Positions 16,313 to 24,711 of a stretch of 64,000 nucleotides of DNA are shown piece by piece; positions within the stretch are counted from its first letter, which is position 1; each line of letters opens with the position of its first letter. Source of the stretch: CAIYZT01 sp947461435 (GTDB lineage: Bacteria > Pseudomonadota > Alphaproteobacteria > Rhodobacterales > Rhodobacteraceae); assembly GCA_965284435.1 (NCBI GenBank), contig OZ260083.1:62001-126000 (forward strand), read 5' to 3'. A program made the translations under genes and the position numbers. A model generated the notes under the pieces. It saw nothing but the letters and a program-made list of their open reading frames with translations, was not told the DNA's origin and ran no database searches.

Positions 16313-17521
16313 TCAGCGTTGACCCTCGGCCGCCAAGGCATCCGAGATCCTTTCTGCCAATCTGGTGGCCACATCCTGCTTGCTCATGCGCGGCCAAGAT
16401 TCCGCGCCTGAGGCCGTGATCAAGACAACGGCATTCTCGGTGCCGCCCATGATGCCCGATGCCGGACTGACATCATTGGCCACGATCCAGTCGCATCCCT
16501 TTCGCAGCCGTTTGGCCATCGCATGGGTCACCACATTTTCGGTTTCAGCCGCAAAGCCCACCACAAGTTTCGGCCGCTGTGTCCCGCCGGAAACGGACGC
16601 GAGGATATCCGGATTCTCGGCAAATTCGAGGGCTGGCGCCCTGCCTGAGCCATCTTTTTTCAACTTTTGCGCCCCGGCATTGACCACCCGCCAATCGGCC
16701 ACGGCCGCAGCCATGATCGCCGCATCGGCGGGCAAGGCGGCCTGAACGGCGGCCTGCATTTGCTGGGCGGTTTCCACCCGCACCACGGTCACGCCCGCGG
16801 GCGCGGGTACAACGGCAGGGCCGGTGACAAAGGTAACAGCCGCCCCCAGGTCGCGCAAGGCGGCCGCAAGCGCCGCGCCCTGCGCCCCGCTGGACCGGTT
16901 GGCAATATAGCGAACAGGATCAATGGGTTCATGGGTCGGCCCCGAGGTGACGATCACATGACGCCCGTGCAAAGGGCCCCCCGTCAGCGCCGCCTGAATG
17001 GCCAGCAAGATCTCTTCCGGCTCTGCCATGCGGCCGGGGCCGAACTCGCCGCAGGCCATTTCGCCCTCATTGGGGCCGACCCGCAGCACCCCGTCCGCGG
17101 CAAGCTGCGCCAAATTGCGCTGCGTCGCGGGGTGCAGCCACATCCGCACATTCATCGCAGGGGCCATCAAGACCTTGGTGTCGGTGGCCAAAAGCAGCGT
17201 CGAGGCCAGATCATCTGCCCGCCCGCCGGCGGCCTTGGCCATCAGATCGGCGGTCGCAGGGGCAACGACGATCAGATCTGCCGATCGGGACAATTCGATA
17301 TGTCCCATTTCGGCTTCGTCGGTCAGATCGAACAAGGCTTGGTGCACCCTTTGCCCTGCCAGCGCCGAGACGGACAGGGGCGTTACGAATTCCGCCCCGG
17401 CGCGCGTTAGAACGGGCGTTACCGCCGCGCCCGAGGCGCGCAGCAACCGGATCAAAAGCAAGGATTTATAGGCCGCTATGCCGCCGCCAATGATCAGAAG
17501 AACGCGTTTTCCTGTCAACAT
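16313..17521 (-). CDS. coaBC: Bifunctional phosphopantothenoylcysteine decarboxylase / phosphopantothenate-cysteine ligase
   Basis: A 402-residue enzyme for two steps of coenzyme A synthesis. The N-terminal flavoprotein (CoaC) shows GGGIAAYKS, the catalytic-His segment GHIELSRSADL, PAMNVRMW and GEMACGEFGPGRM with the active Cys. The C-terminal CoaB half shows TSGPTHEPIDPVRYIAN, RSSGAQG and the KLKKDG loop. I chose ATG 17521, where MLTGKRVLLIIGG begins the fold; an upstream frame to 17581 is only an extension. Between this gene and dut lie direct GCCGGGTGG repeats that can fold into a hairpin. Confidence 0.95.
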   Translation of the reverse strand: MLTGKRVLLIIGGGIAAYKSLLLIRLLRASGAAVTPVLTRAGAEFVTPLSVSALAGQRVHQALFDLTDEAEMGHIELSRSADLIVVAPATADLMAKAAGGRADDLASTLLLATDTKVLMAPAMNVRMWLHPATQRNLAQLAADGVLRVGPNEGEMACGEFGPGRMAEPEEILLAIQAALTGGPLHGRHVIVTSGPTHEPIDPVRYIANRSSGAQGAALAAALRDLGAAVTFVTGPAVVPAPAGVTVVRVETAQQMQAAVQAALPADAAIMAAAVADWRVVNAGAQKLKKDGSGRAPALEFAENPDILASVSGGTQRPKLVVGFAAETENVVTHAMAKRLRKGCDWIVANDVSPASGIMGGTENAVVLITASGAESWPRMSKQDVATRLAERISDALAAEGQR

Positions 17522-17611
17522 TTCCCACGGCCCTTCCCTTGGAATTCCCACAGGGATATGCGCCGCGCCGCGCCGACTCAAGCCTTTCGCGAAAAGCGCC
17601 CGATCTTGCCC

Positions 17612-18490
17612 TTAGGCCAGGTACAATTCCAACTCGCTGGCCTGGCCTTGAAGCGCGCGTTTCAGCTTGGCATAGGCCGCCGCTTCCAACTGCCGAATCC
17701 GCTCTTTTGACAGGCCCATTTCAGCGCCAAGCGATTCCAACGTGCGCGGTTCGTCCCGCAAACGGCGGGCAGCGACAATGAACCGCTCGCGTTCGGACAG
17801 GGTTCCCAAGGCTTGCCCCAACCAGTGCCGAACCTGCGCGCCATCGTGGCTTTCGCTGACCTGCGCCTCGGCGCCGGGACCGTCATCTTCCAACAGATCG
17901 ATCCATTCACGCCCTTCGGAATCGCTGGCTTGCGGGGCGTTCAACGACATGTCCATGCCCGCCAGACGCCCTTCCATCATCCCGACATCTGCCACCGACA
18001 CACCCAGTTCTTCGGCGACCTTGGCCGTCAACTGCGCCTGCGACAGCGTGATTCCCTCGGCCGACGCTTCGCGCGCAAATTGCGCCTTCAGGCGTGACAG
18101 GTTGAAGAACAGCGATTTTTGCCCTGCGGTGGAACCGGTGCGCACCAAGGACCAGTTGCGCAGCACATAGTCTTGAACGCTCGCGCGGATCCACCAGACG
18201 GCATAGGTCGAAAACCGAACGCCGCGGTCCGGGTCAAACTTCTCGGCCGCTTTCATCAGGCCAAGGGCGGCTTCTTGGGTCAGATCGTTCATCGGCGCCC
18301 CATACCGCCGGAATTTGGCGGCGACGGAAATCGCCAGACGCATATAGGCCGTGATCAGGCGGTGCAGCGCAGCCTCGTCACGATTGTCCCGCCAGGCGCG
18401 GGCCAACCGGGTTTCGGTTTCAGCATCCAAAAGCTCCGCTGCGCGCGCTTGGCGCGACAGGGTTTGGTCTGTATTTCCGTCCAGCGCCAT
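17612..18490 (-). CDS. rpoH2: RNA polymerase sigma factor, RpoH2 (sigma-32 type)
   Basis: A 292-residue alternative sigma factor. Region 2 is present (ITAYMRLAISVAAKFRRYG, then DLTQEAALGLMKAAEKFDP and FSTYAVWWIRASVQDY), followed by the RpoH box QKSLFFNLSRLK and region 4 with the helix-turn-helix LGAEMGLSKERIRQLE. Rhodobacteraceae typically carry two RpoH paralogues; sequence details such as the region-2 start and the weak similarity to heat-shock RpoH suggest RpoH2, linked to photo-oxidative and general stress. Distinguishing the two by eye is uncertain. It is divergent from cobU with an 83-bp gap. Confidence 0.85.
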   Translation of the reverse strand: MALDGNTDQTLSRQARAAELLDAETETRLARAWRDNRDEAALHRLITAYMRLAISVAAKFRRYGAPMNDLTQEAALGLMKAAEKFDPDRGVRFSTYAVWWIRASVQDYVLRNWSLVRTGSTAGQKSLFFNLSRLKAQFAREASAEGITLSQAQLTAKVAEELGVSVADVGMMEGRLAGMDMSLNAPQASDSEGREWIDLLEDDGPGAEAQVSESHDGAQVRHWLGQALGTLSERERFIVAARRLRDEPRTLESLGAEMGLSKERIRQLEAAAYAKLKRALQGQASELELYLA

Positions 18491-18573
18491 GCGCTCCCCC
18501 TGACGGGCCCTTTTTGCTTGTATGTTCGGGCTCCTGAATTAGATACGTCCCAAAACGCAAGGTGGATCACGAC

Positions 18574-19113
18574 GTGACAGAAAATTTCCCAAGGCTTTCT
18601 GTCGTGCTGGGCGGCGCGCGGTCGGGCAAATCCCGCGCAGCCGAGGCACTGGTGCGGGCGGCAAACCTGCCAAAGACCTACATTGCCACGGCCCAAGCCT
18701 GGGACGATGAAATGCGGGCGCGCATCGATGCCCACAAAACCGACAGGGGCGATGACTGGCACACAATCGAATCGCCGCGCGATCTGCCGGCGGCCCTTGC
18801 CTCGGCTTTGCCCGGCATTGTCTTGATCGACTGCGCAACGCTATGGCTGACCAATGTTATTCTGGCCGAGGCCGATCTTGGCGCAGAAACAGACGCGCTT
18901 TTGTCTGCGCTTCGATCCTCGGCCAACCCTGTGGTGATTGTGACAAACGAAGTGGGCTGGTCCATCGTGCCGGAAAATGCCCTTGCCCGGCGCTTTCGGG
19001 ATGATCAGGGCCGGCTGAACCAACGTCTGGCGGCCGAGGCCGATCTGGTGCTGGCCGTGATCGCCGGCCTGCCGCTGGTCTTGAAAGGCCAGATGCCGCA
19101 GGCGGCGCGATGA
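18574..19113 (+). CDS. cobU: Bifunctional adenosylcobinamide kinase / adenosylcobinamide-phosphate guanylyltransferase
   Basis: CobU/CobP acts in nucleotide-loop assembly of cobalamin: it phosphorylates adenosylcobinamide, then attaches GMP. Walker A is GGARSGKS near the N-terminus, and AHKTDRGDDW carries the guanylyl-accepting His region; IDCATLWLTN and VTNEVGWSIVP are family blocks. About 179 residues, normal. GTG 18574 is preferred because GGTGG lies 8 nt upstream; GTG 18562 is in frame and possible. The end overlaps the phosphatase gene by 4 nt. No B12 riboswitch is visible upstream. Confidence 0.93.
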   Translation: MTENFPRLSVVLGGARSGKSRAAEALVRAANLPKTYIATAQAWDDEMRARIDAHKTDRGDDWHTIESPRDLPAALASALPGIVLIDCATLWLTNVILAEADLGAETDALLSALRSSANPVVIVTNEVGWSIVPENALARRFRDDQGRLNQRLAAEADLVLAVIAGLPLVLKGQMPQAAR

Positions 19114-19685
19114 CGCGGCTTTGGTGGGTCCGTCACGGGCCAACTCATTCCAAGGCTTTCGCGGGCTGGCGCGACATTCCGGCTGATTTGACCGATGCGG
19201 CGGCCATTGCGCGGCTGAACGCGCATCTGCCCAGCGGCGCTTTGTTGGTGTCGTCAGATCTTGTGCGGGCGTCGGCCACGGCAGATGCCCTGTCCCAAGG
19301 CCGCCAAAGACTGCCGCATGATCCGAACCTGCGAGAGTTCGATTTCGGCGAATGGGATGGCATGACCTTTGCCGACGTTTCCCTGCGCTGGCCAGATCTG
19401 TCGCGCCAGTATTGGGAAGAGCCGGGCCATATCTGTCCGCCGCGCGGCGAAAGCTGGCTGCAAGCCGACGCGCGGGTTCACGCCGCAACCCAGACCCTGA
19501 TCGCAGCCCACCCCCGCCGGGACATCGTGATTGTTGCGCATTTCGGAACAATTCTAACGCAATATCAGCGCGCGGCGGGGATCAGCCCCTATCAGGCCTT
19601 GGCCCAACCAATCGACAATTTGTCGGTGACATGTTTGACTTTTGATGGCACTTGGGGTGTCGATCATGTCAATCATATTCCGTGA
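19110..19685 (+). CDS. Histidine phosphatase family protein (CobC-like)
   Basis: A 191-residue phosphoglycerate-mutase-like phosphatase. The catalytic VRHGPTH motif is at residues 7-13; the second His is in IVIVAHFGTIL; the FGEWDGMTF block matches CobC/PhoE-type enzymes. The ATG overlaps the cobU stop (ATGA), so the two are coupled, and the natural reading is the alpha-ribazole phosphatase step of cobalamin assembly. The family is promiscuous, so this is likely rather than proven. Confidence 0.8.
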   Translation: MTRLWWVRHGPTHSKAFAGWRDIPADLTDAAAIARLNAHLPSGALLVSSDLVRASATADALSQGRQRLPHDPNLREFDFGEWDGMTFADVSLRWPDLSRQYWEEPGHICPPRGESWLQADARVHAATQTLIAAHPRRDIVIVAHFGTILTQYQRAAGISPYQALAQPIDNLSVTCLTFDGTWGVDHVNHIP

Positions 19686-19757
19686 AGGATTTTGCCAAAA
19701 CGGGGTTGGATTGGCAAAGGACAACGACTGTGCACATGCCCGCAAAGGACGATTTGA

Positions 19758-20624
19758 ATGACCTATGACCTGGTAATCGGGGACCGCGCCTATTCCTCGT
19801 GGAGCCTTCGCGGTTGGCTGTTGTTCGATGCGTTCAACCTTCCGGTCAAGACCCACAGTGCGCGGCTTTATTCCGACGAATTGCCAAAACTGCTGAAATC
19901 CTACTTTCCCGGAAAGACCGCCCCGACGATGCGCACGCCCGATGGTGTGGTCGTACCAGAAACGATTGCCATTGCCGAAGAACTGGCGTCGCGCCACCTA
20001 GAGGCCGAAATTTGGCCAAAGGACCCAAAGGCGCGGGCGATCGCGCGGGTGCTTGCCGCCGAGATGCATGCCGGCTTTGGCCATTTGCGCAGCCAGTGCC
20101 CGATGAACTTGCGGGTCTCTTATGAAGAGAGCGCGCCAACACAAGGGGTGTTGGAGGATCTGGCCCGGCTTGAGGTGATGTGGGATTGGGCCCGCGCGCA
20201 AACGGGGTCGGCCGTCTGGCTGGCGGGCGAATACTCGGCGGCGGATGCGTTTTTCGCGCCTGTTGCCAGCCGAATAGCCACCTACAATCTGCCCGTCAGT
20301 GCCCAAGCCATGGCCTATGTACAGGCCCATCTGGCGCACCCATCCTTTCGCCGCTGGCGCGCCATGGGCATGGTCGACGGGGCCGATCAAGAATTTTACC
20401 GCCGCGATTTTCCAAGACGGCCTTGGCCGGGCCCCCTTCCCCTGACAGCCAGCGCCGCCCAAGGCACGACAGCCGAAAATGACCTTTGCCCCTATTCCGG
20501 CAAGTCAGTGACCCATGTCTTGGAATTGAACGGGCGCCGCTTTGGCTTTTGCAATGCGTTTTGCCGGGACAAGACCATCGCCGATCCGCAGGCATGGCCG
20601 GCCTTCATGGCCCTTGTGGGATAG
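19758..20624 (+). CDS. Glutathione S-transferase fused to a C-terminal Cys-rich metal-binding-like domain
   Basis: A 288-residue protein. Residues about 1-80 form the thioredoxin-like GST domain (SYFPGKTAPTM, then VVPETIAIAEELA); about 90-215 is the helical GST domain. The last 50 residues form a separate Cys-rich module, LCPYSGKSV ... GFCNAFCRDK, resembling a YHS-type metal-binding domain. I infer a glutathione-dependent detoxification or metal-linked role; no substrate can be named. AAAGGACG provides the ribosome site 6 nt upstream of the ATG. It is a separate transcription unit from cobU, with a 72-bp gap. Confidence 0.85.
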   Translation: MTYDLVIGDRAYSSWSLRGWLLFDAFNLPVKTHSARLYSDELPKLLKSYFPGKTAPTMRTPDGVVVPETIAIAEELASRHLEAEIWPKDPKARAIARVLAAEMHAGFGHLRSQCPMNLRVSYEESAPTQGVLEDLARLEVMWDWARAQTGSAVWLAGEYSAADAFFAPVASRIATYNLPVSAQAMAYVQAHLAHPSFRRWRAMGMVDGADQEFYRRDFPRRPWPGPLPLTASAAQGTTAENDLCPYSGKSVTHVLELNGRRFGFCNAFCRDKTIADPQAWPAFMALVG

Positions 20625-20726
20625 AGCTTGCAGAGCGAAGCCCAGATTTCGCCCTGACTTTTTTGCCCACCCGGTTCAAGAAAACCCGTGATCTGGCCTT
20701 GCACGGACGGCCAAGCGATGCTGGCG

Positions 20727-20741
20727 TTAACCCTTTGCTAA
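20727..20741 (+). promoter_or_regulatory. Near-consensus CtrA binding site upstream of comM
   Basis: TTAACCCTTTGCTAA matches the CtrA consensus TTAA-N7-TTAA at seven of eight fixed positions (one mismatch, C for T). It lies 43 bp upstream of the comM ATG, where a CtrA-activated promoter could sit. Confidence 0.5.
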
Positions 20742-20783
20742 CCATAGCTGTCTATTCCTGAACCCGTGGGAACGGGGTGAATT

Positions 20784-22310
20784 ATGGTTGCGCGCGCTTA
20801 TACAGTCGCCTTCGAGGGGGTCGAGGCGCGCATGGTTGAGGTGCAATGCGCACTTTCGCCCGGACTGCCGACCTTCAGCCTTGTCGGCCTTCCGGACAAG
20901 GCGGTGTCAGAGGCCAAGGAACGTGTGCGCGCGGCGCTTCAAGCCCTGTCGATTGCGCTGCCCGCCAAGCGGATTACCATCAACCTGTCGCCTGCGGATC
21001 TGCCCAAAGAGGGCAGCCATTTTGATTTGCCGATCGCGCTGGCGCTGCTGGCCGCCTTGGACATCATCCCGCATGACGAGGTGGAACGCACGGTTGCCCT
21101 TGGGGAACTGTCCTTGGACGGAAAGCTGATTCCGGTGCTTGGGGCCTTGCCGGCGGCGATGGCGGCGGCCGAAGAAGACCGCAAGCTTTTATGCCCCCAC
21201 GCCTGCGGCGCCGAGGCGGCTTGGGTGGGCGCAACGCAAGTGATCGCGGCGCGGACGCTAAGCGATGTCGTGCGGCATTACACCGGACAATCCCCCCTGA
21301 CCCCCGCCGAAGCCGGAGAGGTCGCGCGGCCCACCCACCAGCGCGATCTGCGCGACGTCAAAGGGCAAGAGCGCGCCAAAAGGGCGCTGGAAATTGCCGC
21401 CGCAGGGCGGCATCACATGTTGATGGTTGGCACGCCCGGATCGGGCAAATCCATGCTTGCCGCCCGGCTGCCCGGAATTTTGCCGCCTTTATCCGCGGCG
21501 GAAGCGCTGGAAACCTCGATGATCCATTCCTTGGCGGGCTTGCTGACCAATGGCGGGATCTCGCGAGAGCGCCCCTTTCAAGAACCGCATCACACCGCCT
21601 CGATGGCAGCGATCGTCGGGGGGGGACGCGGGGCGAAACCGGGGGAAATCTCGTTGGCGCACAACGGTGTCTTGTTCATGGATGAATTTCCCGAATTCCC
21701 CCGCGCCGTTCTGGAAACATTGCGCCAGCCCATCGAAACCGGCGAAGTGGTGGTGGCCCGGGCCAATGCCCATATCCGGTATCCGTGCCGGTTTTTGTTG
21801 GTGGCGGCGGCGAACCCGTGCAAATGCGGATATATGACGGACCCCGCCCGCGCCTGCGCCCGGGTGCCGGTTTGCGGTGAAGATTATCTTGGCCGCATCT
21901 CTGGACCGTTGATGGACCGCTTCGATTTACGGGTCGATGTGCCGCCGGTGGCTTATAGTGATCTGGACCTACCTGCGTCAGGCGACACCTCGGCCACGGT
22001 TGCGGCGCGGGTAAACAATGCCCGCCAAAGGGCAGAGACGCGCCTGTCGGGACATCCCACCGCGCGGGTCAACGCCGACCTTGAAGGCGCCCTGCTTGAC
22101 CAGTTTGCCAGCCCGGATGAGGCGGGAAAAGCGCTGCTGAGCCGCGTGGCCGAACGCTTTGGGTTGTCAGCCCGCGGATATCACCGCGTTTTGCGCGTGG
22201 CGCGCACCATTGCTGATCTGGATGGCAGCGATGATGTGCGCCAACCCCATGTGGCAGAGGCGGTAAGTTACCGCATGGCCGTTGGGGCGCAACTTGGACA
22301 AAAAACCTAA
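20784..22310 (+). CDS. comM: ComM/YifB-family AAA+ ATPase (Mg-chelatase-like)
   Basis: A 508-residue ComM/YifB protein. The N-terminal region (AYTVAFEGVEARMVEVQ, LPTFSLVGLPDKAV) and the AAA+ core with Walker A GTPGSGKS at residues 216-223, LFMDEFPEF (Walker B) and the zinc-like NPCKCGY...CGEDY insert are present; the C-terminal helical domain ends with HVAEAVSYRM. In transformable bacteria ComM is a branch-migration helicase that helps integrate imported DNA. In Rhodobacter capsulatus comM supports gene-transfer-agent uptake. It converges on gshB, overlapping it by 4 nt. Confidence 0.93.
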   Translation: MVARAYTVAFEGVEARMVEVQCALSPGLPTFSLVGLPDKAVSEAKERVRAALQALSIALPAKRITINLSPADLPKEGSHFDLPIALALLAALDIIPHDEVERTVALGELSLDGKLIPVLGALPAAMAAAEEDRKLLCPHACGAEAAWVGATQVIAARTLSDVVRHYTGQSPLTPAEAGEVARPTHQRDLRDVKGQERAKRALEIAAAGRHHMLMVGTPGSGKSMLAARLPGILPPLSAAEALETSMIHSLAGLLTNGGISRERPFQEPHHTASMAAIVGGGRGAKPGEISLAHNGVLFMDEFPEFPRAVLETLRQPIETGEVVVARANAHIRYPCRFLLVAAANPCKCGYMTDPARACARVPVCGEDYLGRISGPLMDRFDLRVDVPPVAYSDLDLPASGDTSATVAARVNNARQRAETRLSGHPTARVNADLEGALLDQFASPDEAGKALLSRVAERFGLSARGYHRVLRVARTIADLDGSDDVRQPHVAEAVSYRMAVGAQLGQKT

Positions 22311-23248
22311 CGCCGCTTGGCCTCGATCACTTCCCAGATTTTCGCGGCGGTGTTGGTGCCGTCAAACCGTTCAAGTTCCTGAATACCCGTGGGCGAGGTG
22401 ACGTTGATCTCGGTCAACCAATCGCCGATCACGTCGATCCCGACAAAGATCTGACCCTTCTCTTTCAGGACGGGGCCGATGGCGGCGCAAATCTCCAGAT
22501 CGCGCGCGGTCAGGCCCACTTTTTCCGGCCGACCGCCCGCATGCATGTTTGACCGCGTCTCTCCGGCCTGCGGAACGCGGTTGATCGCGCCCACAGGCTC
22601 GCCGTTGACCAAGATCACACGCTTGTCGCCTTTGGACACGTCGGGCAGAAATTTTTGAACGATCAGGGGTTCGCGGTTCATCCCCGTAAACAATTCATAC
22701 AGGCTTGCAAGATTGCGATCGTTGGGGTCCAGCCGAAACACACCCGCGCCGCCATTTCCGTAAAGCGGCTTCAAGATGATATCGCCGTGCCGCGCCTTGA
22801 AATCGCGAATCGTCTGCAAGTCACGGGCGATTGCGGTGGGCGGCGTCAGATGGGGAAAGCGCAGGACCAACAGCTTTTCCGGGCTGTTGCGCACCCAGAA
22901 CGGATCATTCACGACCAAGGTCTTGGGATGGATCATCTCAAGCAAATGGGTTGTGGTGATATATCCCATGTCAAACGGCGGGTCTTGGCGCAGCCAGACC
23001 ACGTCAAACTCGGCAAGGTCAACTTCCATTTCGGGGCCATAGGTGACGTGATTGCCCTGCTCGCGGCGCAGTTCAATCGCAAAACCACGGGCCATGACCC
23101 GTCCCTCGACAAACGCCAACTTGTCGGGCGTATAAAAGAACAGGGAATGGCCCCGGGCCTGCGCCTCTAGTCCGATGCGAAAAGTCGAATCGCCGTTGAT
23201 ATTGACCGACCCGATCGGGTCCATCTGAAGGGCAACTTTCAGCGACAT
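22307..23248 (-). CDS. gshB: Glutathione synthase
   Basis: A 313-residue ATP-grasp enzyme joining gamma-glutamylcysteine and glycine to make glutathione. It begins LKVALQMDPIGSVNINGDST, a hallmark of GshB; RQDPPFDMGYITTTHLLE, PLYGNGGAGVFRL and LTEINVTSPTGIQE are the substrate-, ATP- and metal-binding blocks. Start ATG 23248 has GGAGA about 5-6 nt upstream. It is the last gene after rsmI and yraN on the minus strand, separated from yraN by 118 bp. Confidence 0.96.
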   Translation of the reverse strand: MSLKVALQMDPIGSVNINGDSTFRIGLEAQARGHSLFFYTPDKLAFVEGRVMARGFAIELRREQGNHVTYGPEMEVDLAEFDVVWLRQDPPFDMGYITTTHLLEMIHPKTLVVNDPFWVRNSPEKLLVLRFPHLTPPTAIARDLQTIRDFKARHGDIILKPLYGNGGAGVFRLDPNDRNLASLYELFTGMNREPLIVQKFLPDVSKGDKRVILVNGEPVGAINRVPQAGETRSNMHAGGRPEKVGLTARDLEICAAIGPVLKEKGQIFVGIDVIGDWLTEINVTSPTGIQELERFDGTNTAAKIWEVIEAKRR

Positions 23249-23366
23249 TGTTGTCTCCGGGTCAAGATTTGCCCCTTGATGACCCAAGCCCGCCGGAGTT
23301 GCAATTGATCACCGCGCCTGAACCGGGGCAAAGCGCTGGCCCTTTGATCAAAACCAAGGGGACAGG

Positions 23367-23738
23367 TCAGCCCGCCAAGGCGTTTTCCAGAATTTCCACC
23401 CGGCCGATGGCATCGACAAGGGCGACATCGAATCGCATTTCGGTCATCGACCCCAAAGGCATCTGCGCCACAAATTCGCTGGCCGCAGCAAATAGCCGTG
23501 TGATCTGGCGCGGCGACAGGTGGTACGCGGCCGCGTCATGGCTTTGGCTTGCCTTGACTTCAATGAAAACAAAACCGGCGCCGTTACGGGCAATCAGATC
23601 CATCTCGCCGCCTTTGCCGCGCCAACGACGGGCCACAATCGGAAGACCGGCGTCTTCATAAAGCCGCGCCACAAACTCCTCAGCGGCCCATCCTGCCCGA
23701 AACGCCAGCGCCCCCTTGATCTGACGTGCCCGTGTCAC
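23367..23738 (-). CDS. YraN family (UPF0102) nuclease-fold protein
   Basis: A 123-residue YraN protein, of the restriction-endonuclease-like fold. The conserved core RWRGKGGEMDLIARNG, then FVFIEVKAS carries the D-x(n)-E-x-K arrangement of that fold. The family is widespread and its cellular function is unproven; a link to DNA uptake or recombination is often suggested. The GTG at 23738 overlaps the rsmI stop (GTGA). This order rsmI-yraN is common in proteobacteria. Confidence 0.88.
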   Translation of the reverse strand: MTRARQIKGALAFRAGWAAEEFVARLYEDAGLPIVARRWRGKGGEMDLIARNGAGFVFIEVKASQSHDAAAYHLSPRQITRLFAAASEFVAQMPLGSMTEMRFDVALVDAIGRVEILENALAG

Positions 23739-24604
23739 CTTTGTGCCCGCGTCAATGCCATCTGATAGACGTCGCGGCGCGGCAGACCAAAGGCTTCGGC
23801 AACGGCCGCTGCGGCATCTTTCATGGTCATTTGCGTCAACGCCTGATCCAAAGCTTGTTCCACGGTTTCTGCGCTGGCCTTTTGCTGTGCCGCGCGGTCG
23901 ATGACCAACACCACTTCGCCCTTGATATCGCGGCCCGCAAAGGCCGCCTGCAGGTCGGATATCGTGCCGCGCGTCACCTCTTCAAAGCGTTTGGTCAGTT
24001 CGCGGCACACAGCAGCAAAGCGTGTTTGTCCATGAGTTTGCGCCAAATCATCCAATAATTGGTTAATGCGGTTTGGGCTTTCGTACAAAACAACCGTCGC
24101 TTGCAGCGGGGCAAGGTCGCGCAGAAAGGTTTGCCGGGCGGCTTTGGCCGACGGGGGAAAGCCTGCAAACAGGAAGCGGTCGGTCGGCAGTCCGGCCACG
24201 GTCAAGGCATAAAGCACCGCACTGGCGCCCGGCGCAGCGAAAACGGGCAGCCCTGCGTCGCGCGCGGCCCGGGTCAATTCAAAACCCGGATCGGAAATCA
24301 GCGGGGTTCCCGCCTCGGACGCATAGGCCACGGTCTTACCGTCCCGAAGGTCGGCCAGAAGGCGCGGCAAGGCGCGCTCTCCGTTATGATCATGATAGGG
24401 AACCACATGACGACCGTTCAGCGCGACTGAGTGAATCTCCATCAAATGTCTGAGGGTTCGGGTATCTTCTGCCGCCAGAACATCGGCGCTGGCCAGAATA
24501 TCCAGCGCCCGCAGGGTTATGTCGCGCGCCGCCCCGATCGGGGTTGAAACCATGTACAGCCCAGGCTCCAACGGCTTTGCGGTAGAAAATGACTTCTCGC
24601 TCAT
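23735..24604 (-). CDS. rsmI: 16S rRNA (cytidine(1402)-2'-O)-methyltransferase
   Basis: RsmI methylates the ribose of C1402 in the 30S decoding centre, using SAM. The tetrapyrrole-methylase fold is clear: GLYMVSTPIGAARDITLRAL, AEDTRTLRHL, SEAGTPLISDPG, GASAVLYALTVAGLPTDRF and YESPNR. I take the ATG at 24604 (MSEKSFSTAKP); an ATG at 24664 would add 20 residues not typical of the family. Divergent from the lipoprotein gene, with about 107 bp between them. Confidence 0.93.
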   Translation of the reverse strand: MSEKSFSTAKPLEPGLYMVSTPIGAARDITLRALDILASADVLAAEDTRTLRHLMEIHSVALNGRHVVPYHDHNGERALPRLLADLRDGKTVAYASEAGTPLISDPGFELTRAARDAGLPVFAAPGASAVLYALTVAGLPTDRFLFAGFPPSAKAARQTFLRDLAPLQATVVLYESPNRINQLLDDLAQTHGQTRFAAVCRELTKRFEEVTRGTISDLQAAFAGRDIKGEVVLVIDRAAQQKASAETVEQALDQALTQMTMKDAAAAVAEAFGLPRRDVYQMALTRAQR

Positions 24605-24711
24605 CGGCGTTATGGGCCCTTTGTAAAGTTTACTTTTCCGGGCGATCCGCATAGGGTTGCGCATAACCCGATCGCACGTTTGTCTGCGCCCCTATTTCGT
24701 GAGGAAGTTCC

